Assembly: GCF_008831285.2 (NCBI RefSeq) | Contig: NW_022205115.1 | Span: 1-38,954 of the forward strand | From: Nymphaea colorata | Taxonomy: Eukaryota > Streptophyta > Magnoliopsida > Nymphaeales > Nymphaeaceae | Length of the DNA: 38,954 nt | Reading direction: 5' to 3' | In this document: in pieces, positions 1 to 12,014 of the stretch | How positions within the stretch are numbered: the stretch's first letter is position 1 | Layout: each line of letters begins with the position of its first letter | Made by a program: the position numbers and the translations under genes | The notes under the pieces: model-generated | What the model saw: only the letters and a program-made list of their open reading frames with translations | Told to the model about the DNA's origin: nothing | The model's database searches: none

Positions 1-73
1 CCAACCCCAACCCCAACCCCAACCCCAACCCCAACCCAACCCCAACCCCAACCCCAACCCCAACCCCAACCCC
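1..73. repeat. Left telomere, C4A2 repeats
   Basis: About twelve tandem CCCCAA units at the extreme 5' end, the C-rich strand of a GGGGTT telomere as in Tetrahymena and other oligohymenophorean ciliates. One unit near 35-39 has only three C residues, either a natural variant or a base-calling loss. The unique sequence begins at 74 with no spacer, so this is a true chromosome end. Confidence 0.97.
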
Positions 74-189
74 TAATATGTTTAATCAAAATACAAGATT
101 AACCATTGAAGAAAGCCTAAGACTTTTTAGAACTACAAATTGACGACCTCTAGGATTATGTAAATTAAGTATAAAGTGGATGATTGATC

Positions 190-1257
190 ACGATTGATTT
201 TCTTTCTAGTGCTTTAAGATCTTCTCCTTAAAGCTATCCACCATGGTTCGAATTCCTCACCCTCTTTTTCAAGATAGCCTTTGTATGCAATGATCGATCC
301 CTTCATCTTACGCAACATTGTACAACAATTATTGCATGATTCGCTTTCTCCAAAAAGCTGACTTTCAACCTTGGATTCAATAGCTCTTATTTCCTCAACT
401 AAATCATTAAATCTTACTCTGAGATTCATGATCTTCTATTTTTCTTCGATGACTTTGCTTAGGATCTCTGTGTTGTTACTGCATGTCTGTATCCCTTTCT
501 TAGGCGTTTATTGATATTTTTATTATTGGCAATTTCCTCGTAAAGTTTGATCTTTTTCTCACTGTTGATTTCATTATTTTTTTTAAAAACTTTATCACTT
601 AGATCCTTGTTATCCAGCTTCAAGCTATTGTTTTCTGTTTTTAATTTCTATAATTGTAATTATGCATCTTAAATCTTCTTTGTTAGGCTGATATAAATAC
701 AATTTTACATTAATTGCTTCTATCGAAGATCTTCAATCATCTTTTGACTTGCTCTCGCCGACTTCTATCTAAGTATAAGGCAAATTGTACATTTTCTCAT
801 TCTCTTGTGCCCTCATTTTCAATCTCTTATACTCATCCGCCAGTTTTTTTATGAGAGTGCCAGTTTTAGGTGAGCATTCCTTTTCTATTTCGGAGAGCGC
901 CTCGTTGATATTCCCATCAAAATCACGAAAAGTGCGACTTCCGAGTGCGTTTTTTCTGCTAATGATCTTACTCTTACTGTCGAATGATATGTTCGACAGG
1001 TTAAAACTGCTGTCATCTTCGAGAACGACGCTGTCCCTAGTCGAAAATATGTCCCATTCTGAAAGATCTTTCACCTTCTCCTTTGTGGTCAATTTTTCGA
1101 GAAGTTCGTTAGCTTAACTAATCCGCCGTGCCTCTTCCGGGTAGAGCTTCTCACTTGCAATCCTTATGTACTGTGAGCAGATTCGCTTGTGGGTCTCAAA
1201 TACAGCCAAAAAGTGATCCTCTGGTGTGATGGGTTAAGGAGGGATGGAGTGGAACAT
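190..1257 (-). CDS. Coiled-coil protein, unrecognised
   Basis: The start ATG at 1257 is followed by an open frame (TAA/TAG read as Glu) through about 733. It then continues in two other frames to about 190-214, giving roughly 350 residues. The N-terminal 100 residues look folded and mixed in composition, with EDHFLAVFETHK near residue 13. The middle is Ser/Asp-rich. The part encoded by about 430-735 is rich in Lys, Glu, Asn and Leu with heptad-like spacing, which suggests a coiled coil. Frame changes fall near 735-745 and 480-520. The final frame runs into the telomere without a TGA unless one more base is lost near 205, so the 3' end is approximate. Its 3' end lies only about 115 bases from the telomere. 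No family recognised. Confidence 0.6.
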
Positions 1258-1631
1258 TAGATTGCGAGGTAACTGTTCGCCTTAGAAAATATTATAAAAG
1301 TAAGAAATTAGAGTAAAATGGATCAAAAACCAAAAAGGCAATCATTAAAAAATTGAGGTTAAGAAGAAATCTTATGTTTTAATGTACCTTCATCTAAATA
1401 GCATGCTTTTAACTGCATCGAAAGTTAAGATATTACTTGAAAAATAATAAATCAGTATTAGTCAACTCTATATCCAAAATCCTTATTGATCTATGAATTG
1501 AAGAGTATGAATTTTGACTTAATTCTAATCTTAAATTTATCAAAAAAGAAAATATCGCAAAAAAATCTTAGAAAATAAAATAGGTATTAACTGTGGATGA
1601 ATAAAAGCGTGTCTAAATACATTAAAAACTA
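1258..1631. other. Intergenic spacer, AT-rich
   Basis: AT-rich sequence between the start of the coiled-coil gene (1257, minus) and the 3' end of the next minus-strand gene (about 1632). It should hold the promoter of the former and the 3' end signals of the latter. I see no RNA gene, repeat or convincing short protein. Confidence 0.6.
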
Positions 1632-3661
1632 TCAATCTTCGATATCCTACTCAGTATCTTAATCAGGAATCAACATTCCTCTCATGTTTTAATGTGATTT
1701 TTAGTATCTTTTACAGACTAATGCTAACCATCTGCTTGTCTGGAGCGTAGGCATATAACAACAAGAAGCACATTCCAAATATGAAGTAAATGGCTAGATC
1801 TGAGAAAATTCCTTCTTTTTAGTTTAGGAAATATGAAGTTGATTATACTTTTTCCTTTGTTTTATTAGTTTCGATAGGCTGACTTAACTTTCTTCTTCTT
1901 TCTTACAGTTTTTCATAAAGAAGGGCATCTGTATCTATTTATCCATGCTTTTTCATTTTTGGAGGGTTCTTGAGTAAAGGTGTCACCAGACTTTATTCTG
2001 AATTATGCTAAACTAAGCTATTATTTAAGTTTCCTGTAAGTTTATCAATATTTGGCAATGACTTTGGTTCCTAAGACTTCAGTATGGATTGTTCTTTTTC
2101 TTTAGCAATCTTTTTTTCCTTTTAATATTATTAAATCCTCTTCATGATTTGTTATTTTAGTTTCTTTTTATCTAGCTATTATTACTAATGAGGGTTCAAG
2201 ATTGGGTTTAATGGACCTTTTGATTAAACGGTTACCGCTATTTTGGAGGTGGTGCAAGTTATTTAACATCCTTCGATACCTATTTTTTTGTTTCATTTTT
2301 CTCATCTTGTTTCTTCTTCTCATTTTCCTTTATCTCTTGATCTGCTTTATTAGCGATTTCCTGTTTATCTTTGTTTATGGCTATATGGTCAGCTTCTTTT
2401 TTTGCTTATTGCTGCTAAATGTATTGTTATGCCTTCTTTCTCAATTATTGTTCCCTTTGCATTTTAAGCTTCTCAAACTGAGTTTCTAGTGCCTTTTATG
2501 ATGCCACTTGAGCTTCTGTTTTAACTGTTTAAACTTGTTTTTATCCATTTTCTTTCGTATTAGGTGCATCTTGCTCGTTTTTATTTTGTTGCATCAAGTT
2601 ATTTATCAGTCTTTGTGCTTCCTCTCCTGTTAATAAAGAATTGTCTGGACTGTTGTTTGGATTTCCAGCAGGAAGCTGGCCCCCTTAGCCTTTTTCCTTT
2701 AATTTTCTCAGTTAGTCATTTCTTTTATATGCTTCGTCTTCCCTTCTTTCTGCTTCCATTTTCTTTCGTCTTAATTACAGCATTTTTAGATTATTTTGCC
2801 CGTTTTATGGATTGAAGCCAATTTCAAACTGTTTCATTTGGATCTGCTGTTGTTTTCTAAATCTTTCATGGTTCATTTTTCTTTTTCTTTAGATTTATTC
2901 TTCCCTTGCTGCCTATTACTTCTAACGTTGTTTTCGCTTTTCTTACTATTCTGCATTCTGTTTTTGTATCTTTTCTTTTTGAAGTTCATCAAAACGCTTT
3001 ATTTATCCTATGCCTTCTTTTTCTATTCAGCTTTCTTTTGATTTTCTTTTTAGATAAGTTCTTTTTGTTTTAATTCTTTTTTAATTTATTAGATTAAACT
3101 ATTCTTTTTCTTGTCTTATTCGCTATTCGGCTTCTGGTAAAATTAAAGATTTGGTGCTTGCTGGGGCTTGATTTCTTTTTATGCAGAGGATCCCAAATTA
3201 CGAATTTTGTTTTGACCTTCTACGATTTGAACCAGTTAATTATTAAGAATATTCAAGTGTTAGTTTGCATGGGCAATTTTTTAATTTTACTATAAAACCA
3301 ACTTTTATTTGAGTTATTTTATCACCGTTGAGGGATTCCTACGTCTTTGAAATTGTTATGGATGGTACAAATGTTACTTGACGGCCGAATATTCTTCGAT
3401 TTGGGGCTGATATCTTATCGATGGAAGTATTTAAACTTAGTTGGTTAGCCCAAATTCAAGCACTGGCTTGATACTAGCTATGTCCAGCTTATTCGATTCA
3501 TATTCTTAACGTTTCAATTTTTCCTGTTATCCTATATCTGCAAGCTGGTTAGTATCTTTTTTAATTGGCTACTATGGCAAGGTATCAACGCTTAGGACAA
3601 GAATACCTACAGCTAATAAGAGTATTATCTTTATGTTGATTTGTCTTGGATTTTTCATCAT
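1632..3661 (-). CDS. Secreted/membrane Glu/Lys/Gln-rich coiled-coil protein
   Basis: Begins with two consecutive ATGs; the first, at 3661, is used. A signal-peptide-like hydrophobic stretch follows (IKIILLLAVGILVL, about residues 9-22). Then come roughly 550 residues dominated by Glu, Lys, Gln and Asn with coiled-coil character, a short Pro/Gly/Asn break, and more coiled coil. Near the C terminus is one hydrophobic segment (LAIYFIFGMCFLLLYAYA). The end is probably the acidic tail PDEDTEEDIED with TGA at 1632-1634; an alternative frame stops at 1663. Frame changes near 2998-3000 and 2207-2209 are each repaired by one extra base in a short A run of the coding strand, and a third lies near 1690. 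The likely topology is a lumenal or extracellular rod with a C-terminal anchor. It lies 83 bases downstream of a similarly built gene. The function is unknown. Confidence 0.65.
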
Positions 3662-3744
3662 TATATATTTTATCACCACTCTTAAATGAAAGTATGAGAA
3701 GAATGCACTAAAATTATAGATAAGTTTGGGAGATATATATGATA

Positions 3745-4793
3745 TCAATCGTCGATGAGTTCATTTTAAATTAGTTCGTTACTTCTGTTTGTCATCACTA
3801 TCTCCTATTAATCAGTTGCCACATGAGATGAGTTACGATAGTTATCCAATTTCTTGTTCAAATCTTACCAGAAACTGACATTGCGTCTTCCCCAACATTT
3901 CATGAATAAAAATATGGTCACTAAAATCGCCATGATCAAAATTATGATGACTATGCTCCATCTGTGATTCTTATATCTTAGCTTTTAGATCTCTTACAAT
4001 ATTTATTTGTTTGGGGGCTTTGGAGTAGGCTTTTAGGGTTGATTGACTGTGGGCTGTCTAGTCTGCTTTGAATCAGTATTTGCTGGCTTATTCGGGAGTT
4101 ATAGAGAAGTGGCTTTTTATCCGCTGCCTGCCCAGATGTTGGCTTTGGCTTTTTATTTTCTTATGGTCCTTCTCTTCTCAGTTGTGTAGTTCCTTAGGAA
4201 CCGGTAATTTATGTTTTGGATAAAGGGACCTAAATACCATTTTCTACAACATAATCGGTTGGCTAAGGCAAATTATTTAGCTTCCATTCGATTACTTTGT
4301 TGTCGTTATTGACTTTCTTATAAGGCTCTTCCTAAATATCTAGCTTTGCTGCTATATCTGGCTTAGGTATATTTGCATCAATTTGAATGGCTTTTTGCTC
4401 CACTTTTTACTACTAAATTTGCGCGAATGGGTAGATGGTTTTAATCACATGGTATTATTGGATCAAGGGTAGTTTAATTTGGCTTTAGATGAGAGCGATG
4501 TCTTTCGGAATATTTTCAAATACAATTAGAGGCAAAGATTGCTCTTTTTTGACCTAAGGGGCAGTTGTTTATGCTACAGGAACAATTTTGGCATCCTTAA
4601 GCTTATTTACGTAAAAATCTCGAGGAAGAGTGGTGACAAATTTTGTTGAGGCAGGATAGAGGAAGGTGTTGACAACGCTGTAATCATCTGAGATCTCAGG
4701 AGCTAACATCAAAGAAGGATTGATTGGTATTTATTGAGGAGCTATCTGCTTGAGGATGCAGAAGATGATGGCAAGAATGAGAAAATTCTTCAT
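3745..4793 (-). CDS. Type I membrane protein, unrecognised
   Basis: About 350 residues. The start at 4793 gives a clear signal peptide (MKNFLILAIIFCILKQIAP). The ectodomain is about 260 residues, with a folded-looking first half and a Pro/Thr/Lys/Gln-rich linker. One transmembrane helix (WSIVIIILIMAILVTIFLFM) precedes a polar cytoplasmic tail of about 60 residues that ends at TGA 3745-3747. The frame changes once, at a T run on the plus strand (4114-4118). One extra base there gives a single uninterrupted frame, so a homopolymer undercall is likely. With the next gene it forms a pair of signal-peptide, low-complexity, single-membrane-span proteins in tandem. No family match recognised; a surface or secretory-granule role is conceivable but not shown. 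Confidence 0.7.
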
Positions 4794-5070
4794 ATGTTTA
4801 AAATGATAATAATCAAATATTTAAACAACGTTGCTCAATTATAAAGATCTAACTTTAGTTCATCACAACTTTTCTACGAAAAATATCTATTTGAAAATAT
4901 ATTGAGATATTCGACTTCAGCCAAAGGACAAATGCTTTTAGTAAGTTTTTAATGACATTTAAAGGTTTGATTTTCAATCATACCAAGTACATGTTTTGAT
5001 TGATGCTTTATCGAAGTAATAATTTTAATAAATGGAAATAAATAAACCAGATCGGGGGGTGTTCAAGGGA

Positions 5071-5654
5071 ATGGGTCAGCTTGAAACAGAAACCCATATC
5101 AATAAGAAATACTTCCCTAAGGTTAGGAACATCCATCAATTCTAATACACCCACCATCATAGAAACGACTATCTTACATCATTTCAAAGGTTTTTCAGTG
5201 CGGCTAAAACCCACAATCACTCCGTTCCAGAAAAAGTCAAACAAAATGCCAATAATTCCACTTTGCAGTTCGGCAAGACACGAATAATTATTACAACTCC
5301 CTCTCCAGGACAGATTACAAACGATTTGAAAAGGTTGTTCCTCCAAAACCCATCCGACAAAAATAAGAAGGTATCGTACTTGGAGACGATAATGATGTAA
5401 AAGCTCAATACCTAACAACAGCGATTGAGAAGTTCGGAAGCAGAGAATACAAAGAAAAAGCAAAAGTGACATTCAGAGATAGGGGGCTTCAGAGATTTAA
5501 TCCAATTACTGGAGAAACACGAACCCTTACGTTCGGGTTTGAGGACTTTGCGATGGGTCGTAAGAACAACTACGTTGCTAATAATGTAACTCGTATTCCT
5601 CAGGCCGGATAGCACTTTGACATAATCAGTGGAAGAAAGTTGACTTATAAGTGA
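5071..5654 (+). CDS. Unrecognised soluble protein (~194 aa)
   Basis: ATG at 5071 opens a frame to about 5275. The protein then continues in the neighbouring frame (NNYYNSLSRTDYKRFE) to TGA 5652-5654. Both halves are rich in aromatic, Arg and Asn residues and have no membrane segment. The C-terminal third contains TFRDRGLQRFNPITGE and later HFDIISGRKLTYK. Phrases like NPITG and DIISG resemble those in short ciliary microtubule-associated proteins, but I cannot name a family. Residue composition is ordinary on both sides of the single frame change, so it looks like a living gene with one base lost near 5280. The 3' end is 47 bases from the convergent small membrane-protein gene. Confidence 0.6.
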
Positions 5655-5701
5655 TAAGTTATATATTCTGATTTTTAATGACAATCCGAACGATCAAAGC
5701 A

Positions 5702-5916
5702 TCAATGATTTTAGCTTGCCACTGGTGCGTTCTCGAGTAACTCCTTTTCGAGCTATGCAGTGACGTCCAGCGAGTTAGGATGAGAGTAGTGCCAATAGGC
5801 GAGCATGATGAATAAAACCACGATGAATGCAAGCTGAACGAATAGGAGTCCGTAAGCTTGAGATTTGTTATAGTCGGGCTTGGTTATCGAAGATGTACAT
5901 AGAGGTCTGCGGCCAT
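5702..5916 (-). CDS. Small single-span membrane protein
   Basis: The minus-strand frame ending at TGA 5702-5704 encodes PDYNKSQAYG, then one hydrophobic helix (LLFVQLAFIVVLFIMLAYW), then a polar acidic tail with ELEKELLENAP. The only nearby in-frame start comes from ATG 5916 (MAADLY). It joins the helix frame if 5879-5898 is removed. That 20-base segment begins GT and ends AG on the coding strand, so a tiny intron is possible; a simple indel is the alternative. The mature protein would be about 65 residues. It lies between convergent and tandem neighbours with gaps of only 47 and 44 bases. Function unknown. Confidence 0.55.
5879..5898 (-). other. Candidate 20-base intron
   Basis: Read on the minus strand, this segment starts GTAC and ends CAAG. 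Its removal joins the codons for MAADLY directly to PDYNKSQAYG in one frame. Very short introns are known in some ciliates. No second convincing intron was found on this chromosome, so a one- or two-base assembly error remains an equal explanation. Confidence 0.3.
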
Positions 5917-5960
5917 CAATTGATGATAATTTAATTAATCAAATTATTATAGGCTATCAA

Positions 5961-8900
5961 TCAGATTTATTCAATTCCATAGGACAGCCGAGTCGGTCGA
6001 GACCTTGCTTAGCTATTTATATTGAATTTTATAAGTGGAGCCTTCGTTTAGGAATTTTTCTATTCTGTCTTCTTTGAACTCGACTTGCTTATCGACCGCT
6101 TGATCCCAGCTCTAGGTTTCTATGCGTTTTGCCTTGAGACGACATTTCCTTCAAACCATTGAAGCTTTGTTGATTTTCCATCACCATAACTAACGATTCC
6201 TTAGCCGTGTTTCAAATCATTCAAGAATTAGCCTTCATAGACTGTTCCATCTTTCCATCGATAAACTCCAAAGCCATTCTTTCGGTCATTTTTGTATAGG
6301 CCTTCGTATTTGTCACAGTTTTCATCTGTGTGGTTGGAAACCCATATTCCATTTCCATTACGAGACCCTTATTTGAATTATCCCTCGTACTTTGAAAGAT
6401 TTGCCCATATGTATACACCTAAATTATATTGAAAATACCCATCCCATGAAACTTTCCGTCATAATAGTTTCCTTAGTATGTGTCACCGTTCTTGAACTTT
6501 TCGATTCCTTATCCGTTTTTGATTCCATTAATAAAGTTTCCTTCGAAATATTCTTATCCAGGTCCTTTGATTTTTCCTTGCCCATTCTTTTTGCCTTGAT
6601 TCCACTCACCAATATACTAAGACTCATCTGGTTCTCTTTGTTTGCCAATACCATGTTTGAATCCATTTTTCCAGCCTCCTTCATATATGATATCATTTTA
6701 TCTTGTCAAGAGCTTGATGACACCATAGCCATCTCGCTTGTTTTAGAAAAACGTTCCAGAGTAGACATACCTTCCAGGTGAATAATCATATCCCCACCCA
6801 TTCTTTTCTCCCTCGCCTGAACGGTTTGTCTTCCATCCTCCAAAGTAGAACTTGCCCTCATAATACCACAGGATGGTGCGGTTGCTGTCAAGTACGAATG
6901 AGACACAATTTTTGTATTTTTTAACACTAAGAGTGAGATGTTTTTCTGATTGAATATTCACTCCAAACTTTTTAAACGTTTCCTTAGCTGTTTAGACTAA
7001 TTACTATTGAGTCCAGTCCTTTTTCGGTAGTTCATTTCCCAGAGGAATAAAGAATCGGTCAACTTCTTGCTTGAAATCTTCTTAAAATTTAAGACTTCTT
7101 TTTGAAGGCTTTTATATTATGTTAAGCTTTTCTTCTTCTGTAAATTATAGATTTTATAGGTCTTACCTTCTTGCTTGGAAGCATTTATCTTCAGATTAAA
7201 ATTATTTGCTCTTAATGAAACCTATATCTTTTTCTTTTTCATTTAAGTTAAAATCAAAAGCTCCATGCATGGTTTTGCTGTTCTTTTTTACTCTAAATAT
7301 GATTGGTCCTGTTTTATTTTCAAACTAAGGCTATTTTGAAGCTATTTTTGGAGCTGAAAAGTCTTGAGTTAAAGAGAATCGTTGTCTTGGTGCTGATGAG
7401 ACTGTAGCAGAGTTTACGAATGAAGATGGTATCTTCTATGTTGCGTATGCATGAGTGCCTAAAGTTTGTACTTCTTCAGAGACTCGGGAGTTATTTGAGT
7501 CAGCTCTTCGATATATCTTTCCTGTATAGAGCTTTTTGTTGCTTTTGTTGGTCTGGATAGTATCTTTTTAATGCCTGTCCACTTTCTAAGACTCATTTAA
7601 GGCAAGCTACTTCCTTTTCTCAAGCTAGATGAGCTTCTTTTTCAGCTAATCAATCTCACCTAATAATTTATCAGCTTCACCTTCTTCATCTTTACTGAGT
7701 AGCTCGCCAATCGTCACACTAATGATGTTGCTCTTGAGCCCAATATTATCAAGCTTTGATGGATCAATCTTCTTTCGACGACTAGAAGGGCGGGTTTCTT
7801 TTTTAGGTTATTTTTTATCAAACAGCTTCAGGTCTTCGATAACATCATGAACTCGTTTTTCAGTAAATTTCTTTTTTGATATTTTACCTATCCCTTACTT
7901 TAAAAGCAAAACTATTTCGGAGCAGGTGACTGTTTGCTGCCAATTTCGTCCTTAAGCTTTTATTGCTGATTAAGGTTTTTCGCTATGTTTCTACTCAACT
8001 TTAGTAGGCGAAAAAGTCATATGTAGAGAATGGTCCTACTTCGCAGCCTAAACGGTAATCTTTTTATCCTACTTGCTTTCAGTAATCACCTCTTTTTCAG
8101 GTATGATTTTTTCCTCCTGGTTAAATTAGATAAATTAGACAAGCTATTTTTATTTTGACTTTTAATCTAAGGATTGTTCAATCTTTTATGTGTTTAATCG
8201 ATATCTATGCTTTTAAACATCTTATGGATCTTCGTTTTTGGGTGCATTGTGTTCATCTTAGCTATTAATTGGATTATGATTAGAGACTTTATTGTGTTAT
8301 TAAGTATGTCTTGGCTCTTAAATATGTTCAATTTGTTCTTCAGCCTCTATCTTTTAGACAGTGGCAATTTACTGATGCTATTAAACGAGGGGTATGGTTT
8401 CTATTTTTTGTTCCACCACTATATTTTTTGATTATAAACTTATTTTCTCTCCTTATTTATGCTAACTATGATCTTCTTCATGGTTCAAATTCAGAGGGCC
8501 TTATATCTTCTCTTATTTAAGTTATTTTTAAGGTTAATTTATCTTTTTCTACTCATAATGTTATTCCAATGGTTCTATTGTGTGGTTGGGGACTAATGCT
8601 TATTATTGAGAATGAATAGCTGATACATTATTATTGACTTCATCTTGTTTGTGCTGAACTTTTGTTTCATCAGCTTTTTCTTGAACAACCAATACTTCTT
8701 CTGGAGGTTTACATGCTACTGGAATATGAGAGGGTTAATTAAATTTTTCTTCCTATACCATTGGACTTCCAACCTCATGGTTTTCTTTTTCTTTGTTGAA
8801 CTATTCATTTGCATTTATTTGATTGCTGAAATGTTAAGGTTATTTACCAAATTCTGGCATTTAGGCAGATGGATTTTCAATCTGCTATTCTTAGAATTTA

Positions 8901-10923
8901 GTCTATACAGGAATAGAGGGTTCTTACAAGGTTTAGATTACTTCTTTTTTATGCTGCTCTAGTGCAAGTTATTGTTAATTACTGCTATCTGGCGGCACCT
9001 CTTTTTCAATAGCATGATTAGGTGGCTATTATTTGTCCTTAAAATTGTCTTATGACGTCTTTTCGGGTACATATGCCGGGGCATGAGTTTAAGGAACTTA
9101 GGCTTTTGATTAGATTGAAGCTACTGCCACTTCTTGATTAACTTTAGGCATATTTAACTATTATTCAGATTTTTCCTTAGATGGATTCTCATCTATTTTT
9201 ATGACTTCTTTTACTTATGCTTAGTTTTCTTTATTAATTTCGTTAAAATTCGCTTGGTTGACTATTATTTATTCTTTAGACTATGGTTATTAAATGATGG
9301 GCTGCTATATCTATACATTTTATTTTGGTTCAGGCTCAGGTTATTGTTTCTCGATATTGTGCGGATTTTCAATCATGTTTTAGCTGTTAGTATGGGGATC
9401 TGAAATTGCAACTTATTTTGAAGGCTATTATGTGGTATGCTTGATCTATTTTGACTATTCAGCGTCTTCTTTCTTCTTAGAAACCTCTTGACTTTATTAG
9501 ATCTGAACAATAGCAGCCTGATTGGCTTCCTAAAAGTTGGTATTTTGGGACACTTAAGCTTTTTAATTTATCTGTATTTATGTTTCTTTATTCTATGTGG
9601 TTTAATTGTCCAAGACATGGTGTTAAATTTATAGTTTTTAGGATTTTTAGCCTCTTCTATGTGTGTTTATTGATTATTTACTTCATTTTAATTGATAGGT
9701 ACGATTTAATTGCTATCTTTTTTCTATTAATGCTGGTCTTAATGTTTCTAGTTTTCGATAACCTAGGGATGCAGGGGCTATGCATTGGTTTATTATTGTG
9801 TTCGATGGGCTTATCTTACTTTTTATCCTAAATCAAACATCTTCAACTTGATGCTATACCTTATCATCAATTTTTGGGCTTTAAACCTCAACAATTTTTA
9901 TTTTTCGTGCTAAATATGGCTTAAACAGCTATTTCGCGTTGGTCATTTTACGCTATGTCATGATGTTAGGGTTATATTTCCTCCTTTTTCGCCTAGGGCT
10001 AAGGCTATTCAATTTTATGTTGTTTGTGCTCAACAACTTCCTAATTACTGGTGTGCTATGCGCTTTGCTAAACTGGTGTGATTATTGCTTCTTTAGTATC
10101 AACAACTTTGATTTCCTCTCCTTTTTCTTACTAATGTTGGTCTTAGTGCTACTATTCTTGAAATACGATCTATTGCTGCCCAATATTATTTTCTATCTTG
10201 TCATCAGGTACTTACTACAAGGCAGCTTAATCTTATTTTGCCTTTTAGGGTTCGATAATTTAGGCATTTTAATTGGCTATTCAAGATTCTAATGTCCTGA
10301 CTATTTTTAGATGGTGGGAACATTTTAAACATTTTTAATTTAAACTGCCTACTACTTAGCCTAAGGAGCTTCAGCATTTACATGATCTTGAACAATTGTA
10401 TCTACGCGATAGGGTTATTGACTTCATGAGTCTTCTACTTTTATTTTTAGATATGCTCAATATGGTCTTTTTCGAGAATTTAATTAGCATTTGGCTCTTA
10501 TCCTTACTTTTATATTAACACCACATGCTAAGCCTGTTTGATATCTTCAACATTTTCAGGGTATTCCTTTGTATTTTCGATAGGTGCATCCTTTTCTTTT
10601 GCCTATTCAATTACAGGCGGTTGTTACACTTTGTCAACGATATTTTCTTCCACGTTGTTTTAAATCTTTTAGTTTGCTTATGCCTATCTCTCTTTCACCT
10701 CGATTATCTTCTACTCTTTACTCACTCCATCGTCCTATATTTTGGTATGTTCGTGGGTATTCAGATTACTTGCCAATTCACTTGTATTAGCTTGATGTTA
10801 TTTATGATTCTATTCAGGCTCATCCTGCAGTTTTTATTCTTTGGTCTTTTCGATATGATTGTCTATGTGCAGATTGGCCTCATTGTGAGGTTACGTTGCA
10901 TGATTTTAGATGGCTAAACTCAT
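5961..10923 (-). CDS. Giant acidic low-complexity protein with C-terminal MORN repeats
   Basis: Start ATG 10923 (MSLAIENHATEPHNEANLH), stop TGA 5961-5963, about 1,650 residues. The first ~950 residues are a disordered Glu/Gln/Asn/Lys/His/Pro-rich region. About 200 charged residues follow (PSSRRKKIDPSKLDNIGLKS), then a Ser/Thr/Pro linker, then a folded stretch (HGAFDFNLNEKEKDIGF). About eight MORN repeats start near residue 1320; examples are YEGKFYFGGW, YEGGWKNGFKHGIG, YIGEWNQGKKNGQG, TYEGNYYDGKFHGMG and VYEGEFLNDLKHGEG. In these the expected Glu of the Y-E-G core is sometimes TAA. MORN repeats usually bind membranes or act as scaffolds in ciliates and apicomplexans. The frame is open from about 9,600 to 6,420, changes once near 6,400, and changes about six times between 9,600 and 10,400 in T-rich sequence. 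Confidence 0.7.
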
Positions 10924-11073
10924 ATAAGCTTAATTTTATTAATATGAAATCTTGAAATAACCCAATTTATCAACAATTTCATCAGAGTAAATATGAACCT
11001 GTATATGTTTTTCTTGAAGAATTGTTAAAGAAACATAAAGCTTCACCGCTATACATCATTATAATTGCCTCAA

Positions 11074-11930
11074 TCATTACTTTTTAGCATTCTCCTATTT
11101 GCGCTGAAGGAACGAACAGAATCCCTCCCATTTCTCTTTCATCCAGTCAATGCACTGCTATCTGATTCCATATTCGTAATAAATATATTCCTATTTTTAA
11201 TTATTCGGCAAGAGCTTGTCTTCCTCCTCATCTTTCGGATTGAACATCTTTTGATAGACTTCCTTTTGGTCCTTGCTTTTTCCTTTGATCTCCTCGATCA
11301 GCTTGAGTATGTTTTGCTTGGTTATGCTGCCTCGATTTTAATATTGGTCTTTTTATTGATTTTTCAACTTTAAAAGCTTTGTGGCGATTTAACTTAATAA
11401 ATAAAGAGGTACTGTGCGCTAATAAGCTACCCCATTGCGATGAGACAATTGGCTTTTTTGTACAATGCTTTTAAATTATTTTCTCCATGCTTTTCGGAAA
11501 GAACTTTCTCGCACAGCTATGCAGCAACTTTGTAATTTTTAAGCTGGTAGTTGCACGTAGCAATATTGAGCAAAATTGGATATTTTTGTTCCAAATTGAT
11601 TTCCTTGAGTTTCTCCTCATTCTTTTATGTGATATCGATTCCGAGCATCGACTCAAGGTAAATATCCATTGCTTATTGCCATTTCTTTTGCTTGCAAAGT
11701 TGGTTTGCACGAAGCTTCTTGATATTGACCCATTCGTTTTTTTCATCACTAGAGAGTTCCTTTAGTTTCGATACCAATTGGACGTAATTATTTCTTGTCT
11801 TTTGAGTGGACTATAAGTCACTATACTGGCTGAGTTATGGAGAGGGATACATTGGCACTGGCTGGTTTTTATTATCGAGACGCGCTAATTCGAGGTTCCC
11901 TAATTAAATTTGCCTTTTAATTTATTCCAT
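11074..11930 (-). CDS. TPR-repeat protein (FKBP/AIP-like helical region)
   Basis: Start ATG 11930 (MEEIKREIELGNLELARLDNK), stop TGA 11074-11076, about 285 residues. Residues 90-190 read as tetratricopeptide repeats: KKWQEAMDIYLESMLG, then ILLNIATCNYQLKNYKVA, then KALYKKANCLIAMG. This order and spacing are typical of the three-TPR domain of FKBP/AIP-type co-chaperones. No peptidyl-prolyl isomerase domain precedes it. The C-terminal part (ILKLIEEIKGKSKDQKEVY, then IDWMKEKWEGFCSFLQRK) is charged and helical. One frame change lies near 11,390. It is 84 bases downstream of the EF-hand gene start-to-stop boundary and 150 bases upstream of the MORN gene, all on the minus strand. Most likely an adaptor or co-chaperone, inferred from the repeat class only. 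Confidence 0.65.
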
Positions 11931-12014
11931 TTTTTAATTATATATTATGCCGCAGTCCAACCCAATCATAATAAAATGATAGAATACTATATAGATATAG
12001 AGTAAAGAACAATG

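Noticed and set aside
7081-7242. Alternative start at 7242 in a second minus-strand frame
   Set aside because: It gives a plausible basic peptide but stops at TGA, while the first frame runs without a break from upstream into the MORN repeats.
2202-11373. Phe/Leu-rich plus-strand frames that look like membrane proteins
   Set aside because: They are antisense shadows of Lys/Glu/Gln-rich minus-strand genes; the minus reading has starts, conserved motifs and TGA stops.
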